Source of the DNA: JAPPFW01 sp965200835
Lineage (GTDB): Bacteria; Actinomycetota; Acidimicrobiia; Spongiisociales; Spongiisociaceae
Length of the DNA stretch: 64,000 bases
Assembly (NCBI GenBank): GCA_965200835.1
Contig: OZ241390.1
Coordinates: 1,116,001-1,180,000, forward strand
Direction of reading: 5' to 3'
Shown here piece after piece: positions 10,991 through 19,049 of this stretch. Under the pieces are notes generated by a model. The model saw only the letters and a program-made list of their open reading frames with translations, made no database searches and was not told the DNA's origin. Position 1 is the first letter of the stretch; each line of letters begins with the position of its first letter. A program made the position numbers and the translations under genes.

Positions 10991-11581
10991 TTCTCCTGCT
11001 TACCCTCGTGGATTGGTGACCAACCCCGACTTATCCATAGAGATATCCACAGTTGTGGATAACAACCCCTGGGGCCGGTCCTTTTCTTCTGTTGCCCGCT
11101 CCCCTCTTGCTGGCATGGGTGGTTGGAGAGTGCAAGGCCAAAGATCCCACACCGGGAACGTGGAGCCACCCACCTGTAGGCTATTGGGCCATTCTACCGA
11201 GGACAGGCTGGATGCAACGAGGGTTGCTCGCCTTGCGCGGGCACCGGCTGGAGCCCGTCGACGGCGCCAAAGCGTTGTGGAGGCTACCCTTATACTACGT
11301 AAACGGCTCTTCACCTGCGGGTTCTGACCGACCGCTGCACGGCTCCGCGGATTTCTCACCCTAAGAGAATTTATCGCGAGCCTGCCTGCAGGGACGGACC
11401 CGAGCCCGAGCTGGTACCCGTTCGGTGGTGGTAGCCCGGAGAGGTCTGCTGGGTGCGGAAGCGTCTACCTTTGCAAACCTGTCCAGGGAGTCGTAGGCTG
11501 TAGTGACCGCTGCGCGGCCCCGATGGATTAGTCCATCGACCGCGCCGGTCGCACCCCGGTTGTCGACCAGATGATTACGCC
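10991..11581. other. dnaA-rpmH divergent intergenic region with DnaA boxes
   Basis: About 590 bases between divergent dnaA and rpmH. A tight group of DnaA-box-like 9-mers lies at its dnaA end: TTATCCATA (11031-11039), ATATCCACA (11043-11051) and a perfect inverted box TGTGGATAA (11054-11062). These could form part of the origin or autoregulate dnaA. The remainder has no convincing gene; it carries the rpmH promoter near 11471-11499. Confidence 0.6.
11471..11499 (+). promoter_or_regulatory. Probable rpmH promoter
   Basis: TTGCAA at 11471-11476, a 17-base spacer and TAGGCT at 11494-11499 form a good actinobacterial housekeeping-type promoter. It would give a leader of about 75 bases before rpmH. 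Confidence 0.5.
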
Positions 11582-11716
11582 ATGAAGCGCACATACCAAC
11601 CCAAGAAGCGTCGCCGCAAGCGCAAGCACGGATTCCGGCGTCGCTCCAGAACGAGACAGGGACGGGCCATTCTCAAGAATCGCCGTCGGAAAGGACGCCG
11701 GCGGTTGGCCGCGTGA
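11582..11716 (+). CDS. rpmH: 50S ribosomal protein L34
   Basis: Small basic large-subunit protein of 44 residues, beginning MKRTYQPKKRRRKRKHGF and ending GRRRLAA. Length and opening motif are diagnostic. It is the first gene of the plus-strand rpmH-rnpA-yidD-yidC-jag series, diverging from dnaA. A TTGTCCACA DnaA-box-like site follows its stop. Confidence 0.97.
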   Translation: MKRTYQPKKRRRKRKHGFRRRSRTRQGRAILKNRRRKGRRRLAA

Positions 11717-11724
11717 GCCTTGAC

Positions 11725-11733
11725 TTGTCCACA
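11725..11733 (+). promoter_or_regulatory. DnaA-box-like site after rpmH
   Basis: The 9-mer TTGTCCACA matches the DnaA box form favoured in actinobacteria. It is a single site between rpmH and rnpA, so it may be an outlying origin box or chance. Confidence 0.4.
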
Positions 11734-11822
11734 AAACACCCGACAAAGATCACCAGAGGGCCGTCCGTAGCCGGCTGGCTCCGCCCGACCGGGTTCGCGC
11801 CCGGTTCGGAACGAGCGATTGC

Positions 11823-12158
11823 TTGCCGGTGTACGGTCGGCTGACCAGCTCTGCGGGCTTCGAGCGAGTGTTGCGTGGGGGCACCAGGTACCGGTGTGGC
11901 GGGGTTACCGTATTCGGCATGCTGGGCAGCCACCACCGGCCCAGGGTTGGTCTGGTGGTGGGGCGCCGGGTGGGTAAGGCGGTAGTACGTAATCGGGTGA
12001 AACGTCGTATCCGGACGGCGCTTCAGGAGATCGTGCTGCCGGATGGTCTTGATTACGTTGTGATAGGTAGTGCAGCGGTGGCTCGGGTATCCTTCCGTAC
12101 GTTGTGCGGATGGTTGCAGGAGGCGATCTGTGTCGTATCAGGAAGGGAAGGAAGGTGA
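11823..12158 (+). CDS. rnpA: Ribonuclease P protein component
   Basis: Protein subunit of RNase P, which matures tRNA 5' ends. The 111-residue product has FERVLRGGTRYRCGG near the N-terminus and the diagnostic RNR motif in GKAVVRNRVKRRIRTAL. The start is a TTG at 11823; a GTG six bases downstream is an alternative. Its stop overlaps the yidD start (GTGA). Confidence 0.92.
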   Translation: MPVYGRLTSSAGFERVLRGGTRYRCGGVTVFGMLGSHHRPRVGLVVGRRVGKAVVRNRVKRRIRTALQEIVLPDGLDYVVIGSAAVARVSFRTLCGWLQEAICVVSGREGR

Positions 12159-12421
12159 AACGCACCCCGCCGACTCGGCCGATGCCGAGTCCACTGGCGC
12201 TGGCCGTTAGAGCCTTGATCACCCTCTACCAGCGCACGCTGAGCCCGCTCATTCCGAGCTCGTGCCGCTTCATTCCCTCCTGCTCCCGCTACACGCATGA
12301 GGCGCTGGGAACCTACGGGTTCTTCCGCGGGGTCTGGATGGGTATGAAACGGATCGGCCGTTGCCATCCATTCTCCCAAGGCGGATTCGACCCGGTGCCG
12401 GACCGAGAGGTGAGTCAGTGA
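12155..12421 (+). CDS. yidD: Membrane protein insertion efficiency factor YidD
   Basis: Small protein that assists YidC-dependent membrane insertion. The 88-residue product has the family signature LYQRTLSPLIPSSCRFIPSCSRYTHEA, then RIGRCHPFSQGGFDPVP. GTG 12155 was chosen because it has a strong AAGGAAG ribosome-binding site and a 4-base overlap with rnpA. Its own stop overlaps the yidC start in the same way. Confidence 0.95.
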   Translation: MKRTPPTRPMPSPLALAVRALITLYQRTLSPLIPSSCRFIPSCSRYTHEALGTYGFFRGVWMGMKRIGRCHPFSQGGFDPVPDREVSQ

Positions 12422-13257
12422 GCGACCTGTGGAACGGGCTGCAAAGCCTACTTGGTGGTATCTTATCATTCTTTTACGATCTGGTACCCAATTATGGCGT
12501 GGCCATCATCCTGTTGACGATAGTGGTGAACCTGCTGGTGTTCCCGCTCACTCTGAAGCAGGTTCGCTCGACTCGGGCGATGCAGGAGCTCCAGCCGGAT
12601 ATGGAGCGGCTTCGCAAGGAGTACAAGGACGATCGCCAGGCCATGAACGAGAAGGTGATGGAGCTCTACCGGCAGCGGGGCGTGAGTCCCTTCGGGTGCT
12701 TTCTTCCCCTGGTGGTACAGATGCCCATCTGGTTCGCGCTCTTCCGGGTGCTGCGAGAACCGGCGAGCAGCCTGCCGGAAGGCTCCGCCCTGATCGAGGC
12801 CGCCGGCGAGGGAGCCCTGAGGTTCCTCACCATGGACCTCGATCTGGCGCCGTCGGAGATAGTGGGTACCGCGGGGCTGTTCTCGACCAGCGCGATCCCG
12901 TATCTGTTGCTGGTCGGCGTGGTTATAGGGACTGCTTACCTGCAGCAGAAGCTGCTCAGCCCCCCGGGCAACGTACAGGCCAGCAATCCTCAGGCGGAGG
13001 CGATGCAACGGATGACCAAGGTCCTGCCATTGGTCTTCGGGGCGATCTCATATGTCTGGCCCTCTGGCTTGAACCTGTACTTCGCTACCAGCAACGTATT
13101 TCGAACCCTTCAGCAGCTGCTTATCTTCAAGATCGACGGAAGGCCCGGCGGCCTCACGACCGGAGCAGAACCTGCTCCACCGCCGCCTGATCATGATCAG
13201 AAGCCCTCCCGACCGCAGGGATCACGCAAGAAGCGCAGCCGGCGGAGGAGACGCTAG
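12418..13257 (+). CDS. yidC: Membrane protein insertase YidC/Oxa1
   Basis: Inserts proteins into the cytoplasmic membrane with or without SecYEG. This 279-residue short (Gram-positive) form has hydrophobic segments near residues 20-45, 95-115, 145-180 and 195-220. The conserved loop MNEKVMELYRQRGVSPFGCF and VQMPIWFALFRVLR are visible. The C-terminus is basic (KKRSRRRRR), as often seen in ribosome-binding YidC forms. The GTG start at 12418 has GAGAGG upstream and overlaps the yidD stop. Confidence 0.96.
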   Translation: MSDLWNGLQSLLGGILSFFYDLVPNYGVAIILLTIVVNLLVFPLTLKQVRSTRAMQELQPDMERLRKEYKDDRQAMNEKVMELYRQRGVSPFGCFLPLVVQMPIWFALFRVLREPASSLPEGSALIEAAGEGALRFLTMDLDLAPSEIVGTAGLFSTSAIPYLLLVGVVIGTAYLQQKLLSPPGNVQASNPQAEAMQRMTKVLPLVFGAISYVWPSGLNLYFATSNVFRTLQQLLIFKIDGRPGGLTTGAEPAPPPPDHDQKPSRPQGSRKKRSRRRRR

Positions 13258-13266
13258 GAGAGAAAG

Positions 13267-14130
13267 ATGGTCGAATGGGTAGAGGTCAAGGGCGCCTCGG
13301 TCGAGCTGGCCGTAGAGGCCGCCCTTGCCGAGCTCGGGATAGACGATGTGGAACGAGCCCAGGTCAAGGTGTTACAGGAACCCCAACGAGGATTTCTGGG
13401 GATCGGGCGCCAGGACGCCATCGTCCACGTCAAGCTGAGTCCCAAGCGGCGCAAGCCACGGCGCCGCTCGCGCAAGAAGAAAGCTTCTTCAGGCGGATCC
13501 GGTCGTGCCAACGGGCAGCCCAAGCAGTCCGGCGCGAGGAAAGCGAAGAAGGAGCGAGGCCGCAAGCCGGCCAGGGCACGCGGTAACCGGTCTTCCGGTG
13601 ATCGCCGCTCCAGCGGTGATCGAGTGGCAGAAAGAGAGGTCGAGGCGGTGGTTGGCGATGACAGCAGGGCAGCGAAACGGGGAGAGGAGCAGGCCAAGGT
13701 AGTCGAGGACTTCCTGAGCGGTTTGCTCGACGCGTTCGGGCTGGAAGGGCGAGTGGAGACCCGATTCGACGGCAGGATCGTGCATGCCGATGTCATCGGC
13801 GACCAGGCGGAGGCCCTGATCGGGCCGAAGGCGTCGGTGATGCAGGCAGTGCACGAGTTGACCAAGACCGTAGTGCAGCGCAAGACGGCTCGCAGTTGCC
13901 GGTTGCGGGTTGACATAGCAGGCTACGGCGAGAAGCGGCGCCGGGCACTGGCGATCTATGCCGGTCAGCTGGCCGAGCAGGTGCTCGAAGAGGGTGGCGA
14001 GATCATGCTCGAGCCGATGAATGCCTCCGACCGCAAGGTGGTGCATGACGCGGTAGCGGCGGTGGACGGCACGCGCTCCTATTCCGAAGGCGCCGAGCCC
14101 CGCCGCTCGGTGGTCATCTCGCCCGACTGA
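13267..14130 (+). CDS. jag: Jag/KhpB RNA-binding protein
   Basis: SpoIIIJ-associated RNA-binding protein of 287 residues with three recognisable parts. The Jag N-terminal domain covers residues about 1-52 (with GFLGIGRQDAIVHV), and a long Lys/Arg/Ser-rich linker covers about 53-120. A KH domain (GDQAEALIGPKASVMQAV) and an R3H domain ending in PMNASDRKVVHDAV follow. It is likely an RNA chaperone linked to cell envelope control. The gene follows yidC by 9 bases. rsmG, parA and parB, usually next, are not found. Confidence 0.94.
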   Translation: MVEWVEVKGASVELAVEAALAELGIDDVERAQVKVLQEPQRGFLGIGRQDAIVHVKLSPKRRKPRRRSRKKKASSGGSGRANGQPKQSGARKAKKERGRKPARARGNRSSGDRRSSGDRVAEREVEAVVGDDSRAAKRGEEQAKVVEDFLSGLLDAFGLEGRVETRFDGRIVHADVIGDQAEALIGPKASVMQAVHELTKTVVQRKTARSCRLRVDIAGYGEKRRRALAIYAGQLAEQVLEEGGEIMLEPMNASDRKVVHDAVAAVDGTRSYSEGAEPRRSVVISPD

Positions 14131-14138
14131 CTCCGGAG

Positions 14139-14171
14139 GTCGGGGTTCGAGAGAGGTTCCCAAACCCCGAC
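14139..14171. terminator. Hairpin after jag
   Basis: A perfect 9-base inverted repeat, GTCGGGGTT (14139-14147) and AACCCCGAC (14163-14171), with a 15-base loop, lies just after jag. There is no U-tract. It sits between converging jag and trxA, so a bidirectional terminator role is plausible. Confidence 0.5.
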
Positions 14172-14278
14172 TCATCAGGGGACTACTGCCAAAGCCCCGC
14201 CAGAGGGAGATATTCGTGGCGGTCTGGAGGTGATCCTCGGCAGTTACCCAGAGACCTGAGCGGCTGGCAATCCAGGCT

Positions 14279-14602
14279 TCAGGAGATCCACTCGGCCAGC
14301 TGGGCGACCATGGCAGCCTTGGGCCGGGCGCCCACTATGCGCTTCTTCTCGACCCCGTTCTGGAATACCACCATGGTCGGGATGCTCATGACCTCGAAAG
14401 CGATCGGCGTCTGCTGGTTCTCGTCGATGTTCAGCTTGGCAACCGTTAGCTTGTCGCCATGCTCAGCTGCGATCTCGGCGAGGATGGGTGCTACCAGCCG
14501 GCAAGGGCCGCACCATTCGGCCCAGAAGTCGACCAGCACCGGCTTGTCACCGGCAACGGATTGGCGAAAGTTGGCATCGGTGAGGGTCAAAAGGTCAGCC
14601 AT
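14279..14602 (-). CDS. trxA: Thioredoxin
   Basis: Small dithiol reductant of 107 residues with the active site WAEWCGPCR at about residue 30 and the cis-proline region SIPTMVVFQNG. It belongs with the thioredoxin reductase gene 71 bases upstream, giving a complete NADPH-thioredoxin pair. The order trxB-trxA downstream of the sigma/anti-sigma genes matches the mycobacterial origin region. Confidence 0.96.
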   Translation of the reverse strand: MADLLTLTDANFRQSVAGDKPVLVDFWAEWCGPCRLVAPILAEIAAEHGDKLTVAKLNIDENQQTPIAFEVMSIPTMVVFQNGVEKKRIVGARPKAAMVAQLAEWIS

Positions 14603-14673
14603 TATGAGATTCCTTCCTCTATACGTGGACTTGGGTTGTTATGAAGTGACTTCAGCGGGACGAGCCGGACGGT

Positions 14674-15645
14674 TCAGCGTGGGTTCGTCGTAGCGGCCGG
14701 AGCCATCGTTCGGGATGCCGTTCCGCTGTGCTGTGCTTCCAGCCACCGCTCGGCGTCGATAGCAGCTGCGCAGCCGGTGCCGGCGGCGGTGACAGCCTGG
14801 CGGTACACGGTATCGACCACATCACCGGACGCGAATACTCCTTCGACGCTGGTCATGGTACTCGGGCTGGCCACGATCACATATCCCTGCGGGTCCAGGT
14901 CGAGCTGGCCCTTGAAGAGCGCGGTGTTGGGATCATGGCCGATGGCTACGAATACCCCATCGGTGGGATGGTGGCGGGTCTCTCCCGTCCGTACATCTCG
15001 TAACAGGACGCCGCTGACTTTTTCCCGGCCGGAGACCTCCTCCACCGTGGTATCCCACAGCACGTCGATCTTCGCGTTGCTGAGAGCTCGGTTGGCCATG
15101 ATCCGGGAGGCCCGGAACTGGTCGCGGCGATGGACGATCGTCACTCGGGAGGCAAACTTGGTGAGGAAGAGGGATTCCTCCATCGCCGAGTCCCCGCCGC
15201 CTACCACCAGGACATCCTTGCCCCGGAAGAAGAACCCGTCACAGGTGGCGCAGGCCGACACGCCCCGCCCGATCAGCCGTTCCTCGCCGGGTACGCCGAG
15301 AAACCGGGCGGTGGCGCCGGTCGCGATCACCAGCGCCCGGGCCAGATGCCGGTCGGGCCCGGCGTGGACGGCGAAAGGCCGGGATGACAGGTCCACCGAG
15401 GTCACATCGTCAGCCACGAGGCGGGCGCCGAAGCGCCGGGCCTGCTTGCGGAACAGGTCCATGAGTTCGGGGCCCATGATGCCGTCCGGGAAACCCGGAT
15501 AGTTCTCGACATCGGTGGTGATCATCAGCTGGCCGCCGGCCTGGACCCCTTCGAAGACCAGCGGGCGAAGGTCGGCCCGGCCCGCGTACAGCGCAGCGGT
15601 CAGCCCGGCTGGACCCGATCCAATGATTATCAGGTTTTCAGTCAT
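14674..15645 (-). CDS. trxB: Thioredoxin reductase
   Basis: NADPH-dependent flavoenzyme that reduces thioredoxin. The 323-residue product has the FAD-binding IIGSGPAGLTAALYAGRA, the redox centre ACATCDG and the NADPH-binding VVGGGDSAMEES. The C-terminal FAD motif GVFASGDVVD is also present. The start ATG overlaps the stop of the small membrane protein gene by eight bases. Confidence 0.96.
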   Translation of the reverse strand: MTENLIIIGSGPAGLTAALYAGRADLRPLVFEGVQAGGQLMITTDVENYPGFPDGIMGPELMDLFRKQARRFGARLVADDVTSVDLSSRPFAVHAGPDRHLARALVIATGATARFLGVPGEERLIGRGVSACATCDGFFFRGKDVLVVGGGDSAMEESLFLTKFASRVTIVHRRDQFRASRIMANRALSNAKIDVLWDTTVEEVSGREKVSGVLLRDVRTGETRHHPTDGVFVAIGHDPNTALFKGQLDLDPQGYVIVASPSTMTSVEGVFASGDVVDTVYRQAVTAAGTGCAAAIDAERWLEAQHSGTASRTMAPAATTNPR

Positions 15646-15931
15646 CCGAGTCCTCCGGCAGTCGAGCGCGCACCCTCCAAATCAACCCGCCGGCCGCTAG
15701 AAATAATCCCCCTAAGATGGCGTAGGCACCGGTTGCACCCACACCGACTGCTAGCAACCGGAAGATGCCGACCAAGGCCATCACCAGTGCCAACAGTACT
15801 AGGACCGCCGCTCCACAACCTAGAGACACGATCGTTACCGCCCGGGCTAGCCGGTCGACACTGAGCGCCCTGGCCTTCGCTGCGACTCGCTCGAGTAGAT
15901 CGGCGAATCGCGCCGCCTGGCTCTCTCTCAC
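15638..15931 (-). CDS. Small two-helix membrane protein, unknown function
   Basis: A 97-residue protein with an N-terminal amphipathic segment (RFADLLERVAAKARAL) and two long hydrophobic stretches near residues 33-55 and 60-82, then a charged tail. The layout resembles small actinobacterial membrane proteins of the phage-holin/DUF1469 type, but I cannot assign a family. It is translationally overlapped with trxB, so co-expression is likely. Confidence 0.7.
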   Translation of the reverse strand: MRESQAARFADLLERVAAKARALSVDRLARAVTIVSLGCGAAVLVLLALVMALVGIFRLLAVGVGATGAYAILGGLFLAAGGLIWRVRARLPEDSDD

Positions 15932-16007
15932 GGTCTCAGATTAGCGGATCCCGGCAGTACCACCACGTGCGGAGGTGACTGCTGACGACCAGGTAGCTCT
16001 CGGGTGA

Positions 16008-17051
16008 TCAGCCGTCGGTGAAAGCTACCGGTCGGCAGTCGACCGAATAGAGGAACAACACCACGGCATCCTCGTCGAGGATGATGAGGCTGCTGCCGGG
16101 ATCCGGTCCGGAGTCCGGCCGTTCGATGACATATATCTCGCCCCGTTCATCGTCGAACCAGGCCGCTCCCAGGTAGTTGACCGTCGAATAAGGCTCGGCT
16201 TCCGCGGCGGCCGCTTCACCGCAGGCCAGCCCCAGCTCGCCAGCCTGCTTCGCCAGCTCCGCTACCGGAAGAGCCTCGTCGCCGGCCCGGTCACGAGCGG
16301 ACTCCACATAGCGCAGGACATAATCCAGCTGGTCGGTGGAGAGGCTGGCCACGGGGTAGGCGGCAGCTTCCACTTCGCTAGTTTCATCCACAGCCACATC
16401 CATTGCAGATTCCGCCGAAGCCATCGCAGCTTGCGCAGCCGTCTCAGCCTCCGCCATCTCAGCTTGAGCGGCGGCCTCCAACGCTTCCTCCGCCATCCGT
16501 TCCTCTGCGAGGTGAGGCGGCTCCTCCTCCACTACGTCTGCCAATGCTTCCTGGTGACTTCCCGGCACCGTGGGCGTGGTGGTGGTAGCTGCTGGCTCGG
16601 CAGGTGCCTGGGCGAGGGAGGCCGGCGCAGCCTCCGCCGCGGTTCGGGAAGAGGGCGAGCTGGCGGGCTGTTCAGGTTCCGGAGTGCCACCCAGGTTCAC
16701 CGCCACCGCGACCACTACCACTACCGACGCGGCGGCTGCCAGCGCGGGGAGTGCTCTGGAAGCCCTCCTCCAGATCCGGCCGGGCGGCGAAAACCGGGAA
16801 GGTCTGGGGGAAACTCGGGGACCGAGCCGCTCGGCGACGCCGGCGCGCAGGCGGGTTGTCTCGGCGCGGGACAGCTCGGGTTGGGACAGTTGCTGCGTGA
16901 TGTTCAGAACCGCCCTCTGGGTCGCCAGCTCCTCCTTGGAAGCGGGATCCAGTCCCGCTTCGATCCGGGCAGCCTCGTCCGGCGGCAGATCACCGGCGGC
17001 CAGCGCCAGGATGAGGTCGATGTCGGGGTGTCGTTTACTCATCTCCGTCAT
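16008..17051 (-). CDS. Putative anti-sigma factor, single-pass membrane protein
   Basis: The gene follows an ECF sigma factor with a 17-base overlap, the usual arrangement for its membrane-bound inhibitor. The 347-residue product has an N-terminal cytosolic helical region (HPDIDLILALAAGDLPPDEA), resembling anti-sigma N-domains but without a zinc-binding HxxxCxxC. One transmembrane segment lies near residues 98-118. A low-complexity Ala/Glu-rich linker leads to a C-terminal extracytoplasmic domain. It matches the position of mycobacterial Rv3912 (anti-SigM). ATG 17042 is an alternative start. Confidence 0.72.
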   Translation of the reverse strand: MTEMSKRHPDIDLILALAAGDLPPDEAARIEAGLDPASKEELATQRAVLNITQQLSQPELSRAETTRLRAGVAERLGPRVSPRPSRFSPPGRIWRRASRALPALAAAASVVVVVAVAVNLGGTPEPEQPASSPSSRTAAEAAPASLAQAPAEPAATTTTPTVPGSHQEALADVVEEEPPHLAEERMAEEALEAAAQAEMAEAETAAQAAMASAESAMDVAVDETSEVEAAAYPVASLSTDQLDYVLRYVESARDRAGDEALPVAELAKQAGELGLACGEAAAAEAEPYSTVNYLGAAWFDDERGEIYVIERPDSGPDPGSSLIILDEDAVVLFLYSVDCRPVAFTDG

Positions 17052-17613
17052 CCTTGGGACCGCGTGGGCGGTCCAGGAGGTTCCCGAGTTGTTGGGCGAG
17101 CAGCTTGCGGCCCCGGAAGACTCGGGACTTCACGGTGCCCAGCGGAATCTCGAGAATGTCAGCCACCTCCTTGAGCGGCAGACCTCCGATGTCGCTGAGG
17201 ATCACCGCCGCCCCGAACTGGCGGGGTAGGCCGGCCAGGGCCTGCTCGATGGCCGGACGGAGCTCCGCCGCCTCGAGAGACCCGCTCACCGCCGGGTCCG
17301 GAGGGTCGTAACCCTCGGGGAGAGCACTGGTTCGCCGCCGGGCCCGTTTACGGAGCTGGTCGTAGCAGGTGTTGACCGCGATACGGTAGAGCCAGGTGGA
17401 GAACGCCGCCCTGCCACGGAAGGTTCCGGCCTTGCGCAGGACGGTGACGAAGACCTCCTGGGTGGCATCGAGAGCCTCCTCCCGATCTCGCAGGATCCGC
17501 AGGCAGACCGCGAAGACCCGGCGCTCGTGCGCCGCCATCAGCAGCTCGAAGGCCCGGCGGTCGCCTGCCAGAAAACGGTCCACCAGCACGGTGTCGGGCG
17601 TTCGAGCCTTCAT
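17035..17613 (-). CDS. ECF RNA polymerase sigma factor (SigM-like position)
   Basis: Group 4 sigma-70 factor. Region 2 is visible as HERRVFAVCLRILRDREEALDATQEVFVTVLRK followed by FSTWLYRIAVNTCYDQLRKR. Region 4 appears as LPRQFGAAVILSDIGGLPLKEVADIL followed by IPLGTVKSRVFRGRKLL. Context (pseudokinase upstream, anti-sigma downstream, then trxB-trxA) corresponds to mycobacterial sigM. I prefer ATG 17613; a TTG at 17625 overlaps the upstream stop. Envelope or redox stress control is inferred from synteny. Confidence 0.9.
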   Translation of the reverse strand: MKARTPDTVLVDRFLAGDRRAFELLMAAHERRVFAVCLRILRDREEALDATQEVFVTVLRKAGTFRGRAAFSTWLYRIAVNTCYDQLRKRARRRTSALPEGYDPPDPAVSGSLEAAELRPAIEQALAGLPRQFGAAVILSDIGGLPLKEVADILEIPLGTVKSRVFRGRKLLAQQLGNLLDRPRGPKDDGDE

Positions 17614-17621
17614 TAGCCGGG

Positions 17622-18944
17622 TCAATTCTGGAAGCGTACTTCGGCGAGGTATGCGATATGCACCCCGTCCTCGTCAGCGGGCAGGTCGGTGAGCCAGAGG
17701 AGCCAAACTCCGTCCTGGTGGTCCGGAAGGGGGATCCGCATGGAGGCACTCCACGCTCGCTCCTCAGCCGCCAGGTCCCAGCCTGAGTTTCTTATGTCCA
17801 GCACCGAGTCTGCCCAGAGAATCCGGAAGGCGGTCCCCACCGACAGGCCCTCCAGCTCGAGATAGGACGGTGTCCCGCTTACCTCGAAGGCGACCCCCAC
17901 CCCATCCTTGATCCGGGGGAGCGGGTCGAAGTAGCGTTCGGTGCGCCAGTTGGTGGCCAGATCCCCGTCGATGAGCCGTTCCACGGTGGTGGAATGTTCC
18001 TGCCCATCGCCCAGCGGATCGTACGCCGTCACCCTCTCGACCACTACGGGTTCCGGGAGTACGTCGACAGGGGTGGTTCCGAGGCCCGGTCCCGTGATGG
18101 TCGTGGCGGTCGGCGCCGGACGGGTGACGCTGGGGCCGGGGATGGCGGGCACCTGGATGGGGGAGGCCGGATTGGCGTCGAGAATGGTGCCCCAGGCGAC
18201 GAGGCCGGTGGCGGCTACCGCGAGCAGGGCGGCCGGGACCTGCCATCGCCATGACCGGGGAGAGGACGGCTGGCGGGGAGGGGAGTAGGGAATGGACCGG
18301 ATCGACTCGGCGAGTTTCCTGGCGTCGAGCTCACCCTCCCGTGCCAGGCGCAGCGTCTCGTCGATCCCGGTGGGTAGGTTGTCGACGACCTGGGAGGGGG
18401 TAACGAAGCCCGGTGCGTACCCGGTCAGGCTGGTTTCGAGGGCGGCGCTCAAGGCCCGGACATCGTCACGAGGCGTTCCCGTCCGGCGGTTCCTCCCGAA
18501 GCCCGCCAGCTTGGCCGGGTGGGAGCCGGAATACAGGACCGCCCCGGGATCGATGGCCCCGTGGATACCCGTCTCGTCGTGGAGGGTGGCTAGGCCATCG
18601 GCCAGCCCGGCGGCGTTGGATAGGAACTCGGGAATAGGGGGGGTGCTCCGGACCGCGATGCGGTCGGCCAGGGTCACTCCTCCCGTCCACTCGGTGGCCG
18701 CATAGACCGATCCATCCACCTCATCGGCGGCGAATACCGCTCCCACGTGATTGTGGCTCACCCGTGCGGCTTCCTGGACGGCGGCGAGGAACGATCTGCG
18801 GCGACCGGTGGAAGCGTCCGGCCCTACCACCCGGATCAGTATCGGCCGGTTGAGTTCCAGGTCGGTTGCCAGCCATTCCTCGATGTCCTCGTCGCGTCCG
18901 AGGCGTATCTCGAGCCGGTAGCGGGGAGGTAGCGGAGGTGGCAT
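17622..18944 (-). CDS. MviN-tail-like pseudokinase with C-terminal lectin/discoidin-like domain
   Basis: 440 residues. The N-terminal half is a protein-kinase-like fold that lacks catalytic residues: the glycine loop is degenerate (LGRDEDIEEW), the VAIK lysine is replaced (ILIRVV), the HRD region reads IHGAIDPGAVL and the DFG reads AGFG. One transmembrane helix (about 230-254) leads to a Pro/Thr-rich linker and an outer domain with VERLIDGDLATNWRT, resembling discharge/discoidin-type sugar-binding folds. Mycobacterial MviN (Rv3910) carries the same pseudokinase-TM-lectin tail fused to the MurJ lipid II flippase, beside sigM. Here the flippase part is missing. A role in peptidoglycan regulation is inference. 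Confidence 0.75.
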   Translation of the reverse strand: MPPPLPPRYRLEIRLGRDEDIEEWLATDLELNRPILIRVVGPDASTGRRRSFLAAVQEAARVSHNHVGAVFAADEVDGSVYAATEWTGGVTLADRIAVRSTPPIPEFLSNAAGLADGLATLHDETGIHGAIDPGAVLYSGSHPAKLAGFGRNRRTGTPRDDVRALSAALETSLTGYAPGFVTPSQVVDNLPTGIDETLRLAREGELDARKLAESIRSIPYSPPRQPSSPRSWRWQVPAALLAVAATGLVAWGTILDANPASPIQVPAIPGPSVTRPAPTATTITGPGLGTTPVDVLPEPVVVERVTAYDPLGDGQEHSTTVERLIDGDLATNWRTERYFDPLPRIKDGVGVAFEVSGTPSYLELEGLSVGTAFRILWADSVLDIRNSGWDLAAEERAWSASMRIPLPDHQDGVWLLWLTDLPADEDGVHIAYLAEVRFQN

Positions 18945-19049
18945 CCGATACCTAGGTGAGGCGGCTTTCTCTCACCGGCACCCCGGCGGTACCACCACCG
19001 AGATGGTCCATCTGTGCGGTCGCCCGATCCGGCCCCGGTCGCAAGGAGC

